Assembly: GCF_030409755.1 (NCBI RefSeq)
Contig: NZ_JAUFQE010000001.1
Location: forward strand, 930,001 to 994,000
Direction of reading: 5' to 3'
Source: Vibrio lentus
Lineage (GTDB): Bacteria; Pseudomonadota; Gammaproteobacteria; Enterobacterales; Vibrionaceae
DNA length: 64,000 bases
Of the stretch, positions 16,864 to 24,706 are shown one piece after another. Position numbers and translations under genes: made by a program. A model generated the notes under the pieces. It had not been told where the DNA came from and made no database searches. It saw only the letters and a list, made by a program, of their open reading frames with translations. The stretch's first letter is position 1. Each line of letters begins with the position of its first letter.

Positions 16864-18536
16864 CTAAGCAGAAACTTTTTCCGTAACCGGATCTTCACTA
16901 CTTTCAGTCTCTTCTTTATTAATCATAAGCGAGCGATTAGGAAGAAAACGGGTTGCAAATAACATTAATAGGAATGATACCGCGACAGAATAGAGCGCCG
17001 CACGATTAGATTCCATACGAGAAGTCGCGTTGATTTCATGTAACTCAACCATATCTTCCGCAGACACCTTATCACTCATCAAAACCTCAAAGGCATCATC
17101 ACCTAAGAAATTAATGCTCGGCATTTGCTCGATAACTTGCTTCGTTTCATTGGTGATAACACTTGAATCACTTACTTCCGATTTGAAGCCGTTAGACATT
17201 GTTAGAAGCATAGTTACACCCATGATAGCGATACCAATAGAGTAACCTACATTTCGTGCTGCCGCTTGAATACCTCCAGACTGTTGTGCGTCTTTTTCAT
17301 TCAAGGCATCAGTAACAATAATTGAACATTGCGTCGCCATTAAACCACAAGCTACACCCATCAAAACTGCGCCTGGAATAAGGAATGCTAATGAATATCC
17401 ATCACTATATAGACCTAGTGATAATATGATTGCTGCAACTGCACCCAGAGTTAAACCCAACGTACATACAAATCGTGTTGTCAGGTGATTAAGACGCTGT
17501 GGAACAATAATAGATGTGATAACCGTACCAATCGCCAATGATACCCCAATGATACCCCAATGATGGCACCAGCCATTGCACCTGAGCCACCAATGATTTG
17601 CATATGAGGGACTAACACTACAGCCGGAGTTGCAAAACCGATCCAGAAAGCGCCACCTAGAATCAGGCCAACAATCACTTGCTTATTATTTACGATAGCT
17701 TTAGGCAACAAACAATTACCGTAGGTAGCTTCAAACTTACCTTCCCAGACGTATAGACCAGATAGAACAACTAAACCAAGGGCAATCATCAACGGTGCAG
17801 GGCTGATACCAAAGACATTGACGTCAGTAATTGGAGCCCAAAGCCCTAGCTCAGGAATCTTAAGTGCCCCAATGATAAAGAGAACTAAGCCGATACCACA
17901 TAGAACGATACCGAAGATGTCGATTTTCGGTTTATGAGTAATTTCAAGCTCTTTGAGTTTAAACGAAGCCGCTAGGACACCAGAAAAATAGACTGCCATA
18001 GCAAGCATTGCAGCACTTAAGCCAAACGAATCAATTAAAAGGCCAGCCATTAAAGGCATTGCAGCTGAAGCGATACCACTTGCAGCGGCTACGCCACCAA
18101 AGGCTATAGCTTGATCTTTCCCGTTATAAGTACCAGCGATAATACCGAGTACCGCCGGAATAGCGAGACTGGCACCGAGACCAGCCATGACCCTAGCACC
18201 AAATATGAATGTTTCAATGTTCGGAGCAAAAGCGCCACAAATTTCAGCGCCAATAAGAAGACAGATACCGATACGGAAAGATCTTACCCAGCCAAAGACT
18301 AAGCCAAGTAAGCCACCCGCAATCATAAAGGCACCAGTCATTAGACTGAACATAGCGTTACTAAGCTGAACATCACTCATGCTGGCGCCAAGACCATTTA
18401 TGAGCTCGCTTGCTGCGATACCAACAACAGCATTGTCTCCGCTGGTGCCTACCTGCGCAGCACAAAGAACAAGCAATACCAGCCACTTGGCTTTGCCAGA
18501 AGTTTGGTCACCTGTAGAGGTGTTTAATTTTGTCAT
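16864..18536 (-). pseudogene. DHA2-type (14-helix) MFS transporter, frameshifted
   Basis: Two reading frames together encode one MFS pump. The upstream part (18536 down to 17481) covers the N-terminus to GAIIGVSL and then runs into an unrelated tail. The downstream part (17538 down to 16864) resumes at AIGTVITSIIVPQRL and completes the protein. The break falls on an 11-bp tandem duplication; taking one copy out restores a 553-residue frame in register, nearly the length of the intact paralog at 21888-23507, with which it shares FMIAGGxLGLxxGW, GxxLxIPAV, and QSGGIQAAARN versus QSSGIQATSRN. Before the break it would have been an inner-membrane proton-driven exporter. It is divergent from the LysR gene at 18685. 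A sequencing or assembly error is possible. Confidence 0.85.
17537..17564. repeat. 11-bp tandem duplication that frameshifts the MFS gene
   Basis: AATGATACCCC occurs at 17537-17547 and again at 17548-17558, followed by a partial third copy AATGAT (17559-17564). One full copy plus the partial would keep the MFS frame open; two do not. This is the pattern left by strand slippage during replication. Confidence 0.9.
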
Positions 18537-18684
18537 GATTATTTCCCAGAGGTAGTTAATTATGAAACTTACAAGGGAATTGTATTCTCAGGTCATGGTT
18601 TGAGAAATAATGTATTGCTTATAGTAGGTATAGTCATTTTATAATGTGTCTAGAATATAAATATAATGTTTGAAAGATAGGCTC

Positions 18685-19590
18685 ATGATGAATGACAAAT
18701 TAATACGTTCTTGTATGTCTAATGATATTGGATTGTTAATTCCATTGTATATTTTATTACAAGAATGCCATGTTACGAATGCAGCAAATCGTCTCAATAT
18801 TAGCCAATCTAGTATGAGTCAATATCTAGCAAAGATACGTAAATCTTTTCAAGATAAGATATTAGTTAGAAGTGGCAATGAAATGGTATTAACACCAGCA
18901 GCCGAGAAAATCTTACCTGAGTTAGAAATCATGTTTTCAGCAATGAACAACATTTATCATATTAAAGATTTCACTCCGGGAGAGATAAAACGAAAGTTTA
19001 TTGTCGCAGCCAGTGAGATGAATGGTTACCTAGGGAAACGTTTTGTCACGTGGACAAGCTCGCATATCAATCAATACGAAGTTGAACTGGTACCAAGAAC
19101 TCATCATGTGTTTGAAGAGCTTTCTAGTGGGCAAGTTGACTTTGTGCTCGGGAACCTTTCAAGCGTCCCTCAAGATTTTCACGTACGTAAACTTCGTGGG
19201 ATTCGTTATAAGCTGTACGATAGCACGGCAAACCCTATCATAAAAAAACACGATAACGATATGACAGTGTTGGCACAAAAAAACTTCATTGCGTTGTCGG
19301 GAATAGGCCAAGCAGAAAAGTTAGCGGAAAGCCTCTTTACGTCTTTAGACCTTAAACGAAATGTCGCGTTTAGAGCTCTAACTTTAGATCAAGTTAAAGA
19401 CGGTATTATTGATCATGATTTACTTGGTTTTTTACCTGAAATCTATGATACGCATGATGGCATATACAGTGTGGATGATAGCTTATCATTCATGGTTGAT
19501 ATTTGCTTATATTGGCACCCAAGAATGCAAAATGATCCCGAACATAGCTGGATGAGAGAAGAGATATATAAGATAGCTAAGCTTGATTAG
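18685..19590 (+). CDS. LysR-family transcriptional regulator
   Basis: A 301-residue LysR-like protein with a slightly divergent HTH: DIGLLIPLYILLQECHV, then AANRLNISQSSMSQYLAKI, then DKILVRSGNEMVLTPAAEK. The effector domain follows (KRKFIVAASEMNGYLGKRF). I chose ATG 18685; TTG 18670 is in frame but weaker. It is divergent from the broken MFS gene and convergent with the Ntn-hydrolase gene, and likely controls the whole 16.9-23.5 kb cluster. A symmetric terminator separates it from the hydrolase. Its coding sequence is more AT-rich than the surrounding genes. Confidence 0.88.
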   Translation: MMNDKLIRSCMSNDIGLLIPLYILLQECHVTNAANRLNISQSSMSQYLAKIRKSFQDKILVRSGNEMVLTPAAEKILPELEIMFSAMNNIYHIKDFTPGEIKRKFIVAASEMNGYLGKRFVTWTSSHINQYEVELVPRTHHVFEELSSGQVDFVLGNLSSVPQDFHVRKLRGIRYKLYDSTANPIIKKHDNDMTVLAQKNFIALSGIGQAEKLAESLFTSLDLKRNVAFRALTLDQVKDGIIDHDLLGFLPEIYDTHDGIYSVDDSLSFMVDICLYWHPRMQNDPEHSWMREEIYKIAKLD

Positions 19591-19618
19591 TTGAAGAGTC
19601 TGCCCCTACACATAATAG

Positions 19619-19655
19619 AAAACACCGCGTTCAATATCTTGACCGCGGTGTTTTT
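19619..19655. terminator. Bidirectional terminator between LysR and Ntn-hydrolase genes
   Basis: AACACCGCG (19621-19629) pairs with CGCGGTGTT (19644-19652), followed by TTTATT on the plus strand and preceded by an A-rich run that becomes T-rich on the minus strand. It serves both convergent genes. Confidence 0.85.
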
Positions 19656-19672
19656 ATTCAAAGCTCGCAGAG

Positions 19673-20707
19673 TTAGATTTCGTTACTCAAGTCTTTAAAC
19701 TCGAGAGTGGTATCTAAATAAGTCATAGAACGGATACCAGGAGTATCAAAATCGATCTCTTTTGTATCGAACTTCAGCCAAGAGTTTGTTCCATAATGGC
19801 TTTGGAAAAAGACACCCGTTGAGTTAGAAGCGATATGGCGCCAAGCACAGACATTGGAAACGTCAGCATCAATACCAAACCCTTTACCGTTGTATTTGAT
19901 AGAGCCACTCGTTACGGTTGCTTTATTGGATAACTGGATGGCTTCAACCATGCCTTCATTCCAATTTTTTGGTGTTACTTGGTTTGAGTAAAATGCAGCG
20001 CGAACAAAACGACCTGCCGCGGTGTCATCTCCAGGTAGACCTAATGTACCGCTTCCAGCCCCTAGAGGTAGAATTGTTTCACCCTTTCTAAACTCAGTGG
20101 TTAAATACCCAGTATTGCTGATATTGGTATAGTTACGAAGATTGGCCAGATGCCAGTCGAACGTTGGAGCATTGGCTAAAGTACCGTATGGGTTGTCATA
20201 TAGCTTCATTTCGCCACCGACAAACTCAATCACGAGGCAATATCCCAGTTTGTCATAAACTGCGAAGTGAATAGGTTGGGAAACATTACCAAATTCCGGG
20301 ATTTTTTGGTCACAGACTTTAATTTTGGCAAGTGCAGCTTTGACTTCTTCAACATATTCAAATTGCGAAGAAACAAAATCAATAAGATGAACGTAGGTAA
20401 TAAAGTTTCCATTATCTTGTTCAGACACGGTCATGTACTCAGTAAAGTCCGGTAGGTACAAACCAGTAACAGATAAGCCTTTTTCATTCATTGCGCCATG
20501 AAAGCGCTCGGTTGGACCGAGTGAGTTACCTACAACGCCATATTTGCCAACCCAACTCATTGGCTTTAAGCCTTCAGGTCCTTCCGAGTTATATTGATGA
20601 CCTCTTGGGGCGACAAGCATTCTAGAGCCTGCCGCTGTAAATAGTTCCATATTCATAACGTGAAAATATTTCTGATCTTCAGTTCTTACTTGAAATGTAG
20701 TGCACAT
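19673..20707 (-). CDS. Choloylglycine hydrolase / penicillin V acylase family Ntn hydrolase
   Basis: A 344-residue protein of the linear-amide C-N hydrolase family. Cys2 (MCTTFQV) would be the nucleophile after Met removal. Also present are the family blocks MNEKGLSVTGLYLP, APTFDWHLANLRNY and LPGDDTAAGRFVRAAF. By eye, the Arg18 and Asp21 of classic bile-salt hydrolases appear as Met and Glu here (HVMNMELF), and the usual Asn82 position is Tyr, as in penicillin V acylases. Substrates in the family include conjugated bile salts, penicillin V and, in some Gram-negatives, acyl-homoserine lactones. There is no signal peptide, so it should be cytoplasmic. It sits between a LysR gene and an outer-membrane/MFS pair. 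Confidence 0.85.
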   Translation of the reverse strand: MCTTFQVRTEDQKYFHVMNMELFTAAGSRMLVAPRGHQYNSEGPEGLKPMSWVGKYGVVGNSLGPTERFHGAMNEKGLSVTGLYLPDFTEYMTVSEQDNGNFITYVHLIDFVSSQFEYVEEVKAALAKIKVCDQKIPEFGNVSQPIHFAVYDKLGYCLVIEFVGGEMKLYDNPYGTLANAPTFDWHLANLRNYTNISNTGYLTTEFRKGETILPLGAGSGTLGLPGDDTAAGRFVRAAFYSNQVTPKNWNEGMVEAIQLSNKATVTSGSIKYNGKGFGIDADVSNVCAWRHIASNSTGVFFQSHYGTNSWLKFDTKEIDFDTPGIRSMTYLDTTLEFKDLSNEI

Positions 20708-20842
20708 AAATACCTCTATATTATTTATTAATCTAAGTAGATGCCTCTTTTGTCTGTGGTTTTAATATATATTTCCATTTACTTCTTAGATATGGATAAG
20801 CGGTAATAACTATTATTATGTATTTTTAATATCGCATACTGA

Positions 20843-20862
20843 CTATTAGTAAATTCTAATAG
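20843..20862. promoter_or_regulatory. Candidate operator, CTATTAG/CTAATAG inverted repeat
   Basis: CTATTAG (20843-20849) and CTAATAG (20856-20862) form an exact inverted repeat with a 6-base AT spacer in the divergent region between the Ntn-hydrolase gene (start 20707) and the outer-membrane gene (20944). Control by the LysR product of 18685-19590 is inferred. Confidence 0.5.
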
Positions 20863-20943
20863 CCACTATTACCCTCTTTGTATAACTGTTTGGGTTATTA
20901 TTTTCACCAACATAATTCCAATCAAAATATACAAGGTTTAATG

Positions 20944-21756
20944 ATGAAAAAAACAATCATTTCTTTAGGATCCTTATTAATTTCTTTCTCTGCTTACAGT
21001 GACGAGAGCTTAAGCCCAGAATCACCAGACCCGGGTGACCACTCTAAAGTTTCAAATATGTTCGAGGCCACATACGGGGTGAAAGGTGTTAATCATGAGA
21101 ACTTAAACCACGTTCAAGTCGCGATACAACAATCAGGTCAATACAACAATGGGCACTACTTCCTTGGTAAAGCTGAGCTAAAAGCTGACGAAGTAATTTC
21201 TAACGGCCATGGTGACACAGATTTTGAAATCACTGAATTTAGAACGAGGTACTTTCAACTTGCTCACATTGATTCAGATAGATTCCCTGTTGCGGGCGTC
21301 AGTTTCGATTACATTGAACGCGGTATGCAAGATGACCTTACCGAACGTATGTTTGCACTTGGCGCAGTAACAAGAGCAGTGACACCACTTAATAACTGGT
21401 TAGTCTTCCCATACGTTATGGCCGTTTACGCCCAAAATGATGATAGTTATGCTTATCCAGGTTTTGCAGATAAGAACGGTTGGGGTGTCCAAGCCAATGT
21501 TTTGAATACTTTCTATTTAAACGAGAACGGTGCGAACTTTCAATTCAATCCTTACTTTACGAGCCTAGATTTCGGTGGAGACTTGGGCACAGTAAATAGC
21601 TTAATGATTGAGTATTCACTTCAGTCTCCTATTACACAAAACAGAAAGCACTGGCTTCAAATAACGTATAACCAGTACTTTGACGACGCAACGGAATCAT
21701 TTGAGCATCAAAGCGACCAAGCGGAACTACTACTTACGTACAATTACTTCTTTTGA
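20944..21756 (+). CDS. Predicted outer-membrane beta-barrel protein
   Basis: A 270-residue protein. The signal peptide is MKKTIISLGSLLISFSAYS (cleavage near residue 19). The mature chain has many short amphipathic strands (HVQVAIQQSGQYNNGHYFLGKAE is one region, split by turns) and ends in LLLTYNYFF, an aromatic C-terminus typical of barrels assembled by BamA. The ATG at 20944 has AAGG seven bases before it; the adjacent ATG at 20941 is closer than normal. It is 131 bases before an MFS gene on the same strand and so may provide the outer-membrane path for that exporter or its substrate. It resembles the barrels at 4527 and 46678 only loosely. Confidence 0.72.
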   Translation: MKKTIISLGSLLISFSAYSDESLSPESPDPGDHSKVSNMFEATYGVKGVNHENLNHVQVAIQQSGQYNNGHYFLGKAELKADEVISNGHGDTDFEITEFRTRYFQLAHIDSDRFPVAGVSFDYIERGMQDDLTERMFALGAVTRAVTPLNNWLVFPYVMAVYAQNDDSYAYPGFADKNGWGVQANVLNTFYLNENGANFQFNPYFTSLDFGGDLGTVNSLMIEYSLQSPITQNRKHWLQITYNQYFDDATESFEHQSDQAELLLTYNYFF

Positions 21757-21887
21757 TCGCTAATGCATGTAATTAGGTAGCTATCGCAATAGCTCTACAT
21801 ACACGTAAGGAACAGACCGTGTAGGTGTACCGTTAGAAATACTGAAACAAGTTGGATGTTAAGTGTTTCTATTTGAGATTGTATTCT

Positions 21888-23507
21888 ATGAACGCAGACA
21901 TCGTGAGACCATCATTAACTGAATCCCGTAAGAATTGGTTCGGGCTCATTACTCTTATTCTTGCTCAAACCATCATTGTTTTAGACAATGTTACCTTAAT
22001 GCTGTCCGCAGATTCCCTCGTCACCGAACTCTCTTTCACCCTTTCTCAACTGCAAGTTACCAATACTATTTATCCCATGATTGGCGCAACATTTATGATT
22101 GCTGGTGGAATGCTTGGCTTGATTATAGGCTGGCGGCGTCAAATTCAGATTGGTATGTCCATCCTTGTGTTAAGTTCACTATGGGCTACGTTTGCTACCA
22201 CTACGTATGAGTTTACTTATGGTGCTCGTATACTGGCAGGTATTGGGGGAAGTTTATTGATACCTGCGGTTTTTGGCTACTGCACGGCTTTTTACAAAGG
22301 AAAACAGCAGGCGATTGCTTTTGGCGTGATTTCTGGAAGTATTGGCTTGACGGGGATGCTATCTCCGATAATTTTAGGAGGGGTCTTAGATACTTACAGC
22401 TTTAGAGCGGTTTACGCATTGATCGCTTTGTTCTCACTAATTGCTATTGGTTCTTCATTTATATTAAAGAAAGGGACAAGAGACAGAAACCTCAAATTTG
22501 ATGCAAAAGGAATGGTCATCGCCTCGCTTGCTCTGCTTTCTACCATCATTGCATTGCTGAATATTGAAAGGTTTGGGTTTATTGAAGCAAAAGGAGATAT
22601 AAATATCTTCGGCTATTCCCCAGTTCCATTTCTTTTCCTGTTAGGGCTCATAGCCTTTAAGTGGTTTTTCCATTGGGAATCTACACTAGATATGCGAGGT
22701 GAACGGACGCTTTTTCCTGCCAGCTTACGTAGCAATAAAAGAGTCTGGTTTGGGATGTTCTTCTGTGCAATGACCTATGCTTTGTATCCAACAATGGCTT
22801 TTATAACTGTCACTTACCTGCAATTCAGTAACGAGTTTTCAGCCCTTCAATCTGGAACTATTGTCGGACTTAATGCGTTTGGCATGGTCACAGGGTCAAT
22901 CCTTACTCCAATTCTGTTATACGGACGATCAACGAAACTTATTATGACGTGTGCCAATATGTTATGCATCATTGGAGTTGTGATGATGCTAATGGCATAC
23001 CAAGTTGGAGGCGTCAGCTACTTTATCTACTATGCTAACGTCATCTTTGGCTTAGGGTGCGGCATATTTGCAGCTCATAGCCCATTAATTATCACCACAT
23101 CGGTGGCTCAATCTGATGCAGAGCAATCAAGTGGTATTCAAGCTACATCACGTAACTTTGGCAAAGCAATGGGCCTCGCTGTTATGGGTACGATTCTAAC
23201 GTTTGCTCATTCTTCTTCATTTAAAATGAATACCCTTGAAGATGCTTCACTGTCTGTAGTAACACAACAAATGATTGTTGAAGAGCAAAGCATTCCATTC
23301 ACCCATCAACAAACGGTACTCAATGTCTTGGAAGAGCGTCAAATCGATGAAGATGAACAGAAAATCATTGCATCCATCGCTATATTTGGTCGCTTAGATG
23401 CGATGCGTTCAACTTTAGGTGCATTTGTCTTTTTGATTTTGCTTAGTCAAGGAATGGCTTTGATGGTTCCGGGAAAGAGCCCAGAAACCGTTGAACCCTC
23501 CGAATAA
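21888..23507 (+). CDS. DHA2-type (14-helix) MFS transporter
   Basis: A 539-residue multidrug-type MFS protein. The motif-A region is GGMLGLIIGWRR, the motif-C-like region follows at SGSIGLTGMLSPIILGGVLD, and QSSGIQATSRNFGKAMGLAVMG appears in the second half. There are about 14 hydrophobic segments and a short charged C-tail. It is the intact paralog of the frameshifted gene at 16864-18536. ATG 21888 gives the expected start (MNADIVRPS); an upstream TTG at 21852 is less likely. It follows the outer-membrane protein gene and is closed by a terminator at 23548. A role in exporting an amide-hydrolase substrate or product is inference from the cluster. Confidence 0.88.
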   Translation: MNADIVRPSLTESRKNWFGLITLILAQTIIVLDNVTLMLSADSLVTELSFTLSQLQVTNTIYPMIGATFMIAGGMLGLIIGWRRQIQIGMSILVLSSLWATFATTTYEFTYGARILAGIGGSLLIPAVFGYCTAFYKGKQQAIAFGVISGSIGLTGMLSPIILGGVLDTYSFRAVYALIALFSLIAIGSSFILKKGTRDRNLKFDAKGMVIASLALLSTIIALLNIERFGFIEAKGDINIFGYSPVPFLFLLGLIAFKWFFHWESTLDMRGERTLFPASLRSNKRVWFGMFFCAMTYALYPTMAFITVTYLQFSNEFSALQSGTIVGLNAFGMVTGSILTPILLYGRSTKLIMTCANMLCIIGVVMMLMAYQVGGVSYFIYYANVIFGLGCGIFAAHSPLIITTSVAQSDAEQSSGIQATSRNFGKAMGLAVMGTILTFAHSSSFKMNTLEDASLSVVTQQMIVEEQSIPFTHQQTVLNVLEERQIDEDEQKIIASIAIFGRLDAMRSTLGAFVFLILLSQGMALMVPGKSPETVEPSE

Positions 23508-23547
23508 ATAACAGTTGTTCCAGTCATAGGTTGAAACTCATAACGTC

Positions 23548-23581
23548 AAGCGCCTGATATACTCCATCAGGCGCTTTTTAT
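23548..23581 (+). terminator. Rho-independent terminator after the intact MFS gene
   Basis: AAGCGCCTGAT and ATCAGGCGCTT form an 11-bp stem with a 7-base loop, followed by TTTATTT. It lies 40 bases after the MFS stop. Confidence 0.92.
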
Positions 23582-23968
23582 TTCAAGATCACTGATGATC
23601 TCTTTAGATTAACCATAGCCAAACTACTTCTTAAGATTCCGAGAAGCCGACGATGAAAAGTTCAACGCTACAAATTACCACATGACAATAGGATTAATCA
23701 GAACAAAAGAATCACCTTCCTAGCTGTGGAAAAGTAGAATATCGGGAGCCCAAAGGCCTCTGTATAGATTCAAATCTCTAATTAATACCTGACTTATTCC
23801 TCACACTGATCTATTTCCCTCTTTTCGAAGTACAAGTTATTAATAATTCGATATAAATCGCTCTAATGTTTTAAATTATTGTCTACAGTTTCATAGAACT
23901 TATCGCTTCGGTAATTGCCACAAGTAACGACACCTTTTGATGGTTAGTTTTGGTTGTAAGGAAAGGAA
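23582..23968. other. Intergenic region before the ABC transporter operon
   Basis: About 390 AT-rich bases with no supported gene. It must contain the promoter of the operon starting at 23969. I see no strong inverted repeat. Confidence 0.5.
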
Positions 23969-24706
23969 ATGGAAAACCCTATTGTCACACTCACACATGC
24001 CAGCAAAAGCTTTGTTGATGGCAAAGATACCCATCACGTGCTGGAAAATGTCGACTTCGCTTTGGCTACAGGGGCAAGCGTGGCTTTGACAGGGGCGAGT
24101 GGCAGTGGAAAGAGTACTCTGCTGAATATCATTGCGGGGTTTGAACCTCTATCCGGTGGCGAACTATCTGGTGGAGAGTTGTGGCTCGATGGCGAGAACA
24201 CATCAAATTGGAAAGATCCACAATGGAGCCGATTCCGCCATCAAAAATTAGGCGTTATCTTTCAACAGTTCAACTTGCTAACGCCACTCAACGTAAAACA
24301 GAACATCGCCTTCCCTCTCCATTTAAATCAACAAAAATGGGACGAGTGGTGTGATTACTTAGTGGAAGCGTTAGGCATCAGTGAATTGCTCGATAGGCAT
24401 GTATCAGCGCTCTCTGGCGGGCAACAACAACGAGTGGCAATCGCACGTGCGCTAGCCCATAAACCTAAGCTACTGCTTGCCGATGAACCCACAGGCAACC
24501 TCGACCACAAAGCAGGTATAGAGGTTATGAAGCTGCTGAGTGAAATCACTACACAAGGTAACACTGCCGTGCTGTTGGTTACGCACAGCCCAGAATGCGC
24601 CAGCTTTATGCAGACAAAATTGGTGTTAGATGATGGTTGTTTAAAGAACGTAGATCTAAAACTGAATCAACACCAATCTTGTGAGCAATCCAATGAAGCA
24701 AGTTAA
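23969..24706 (+). CDS. ABC transporter ATP-binding protein (LolD/MacB type, AttE-like)
   Basis: A 245-residue ATPase: Walker A GASGSGKST (near residue 48), Q-loop VIFQQFNLL, signature [15 protein letters not shown], Walker B LLLADEPTGNLD, and H-loop LLVTHS. This subfamily works with FtsX-fold permeases in MacB, LolCDE and AttEFGH systems, extruding or moving lipids or lipoproteins rather than importing. Its 3' end overlaps the permease gene by 14 bases, so translation is coupled. The ATG follows AAGGAAAGGAA, a strong ribosome site. Confidence 0.9.
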   Translation: MENPIVTLTHASKSFVDGKDTHHVLENVDFALATGASVALTGASGSGKSTLLNIIAGFEPLSGGELSGGELWLDGENTSNWKDPQWSRFRHQKLGVIFQQFNLLTPLNVKQNIAFPLHLNQQKWDEWCDYLVEALGISELLDRHVSALSGGQQQRVAIARALAHKPKLLLADEPTGNLDHKAGIEVMKLLSEITTQGNTAVLLVTHSPECASFMQTKLVLDDGCLKNVDLKLNQHQSCEQSNEAS

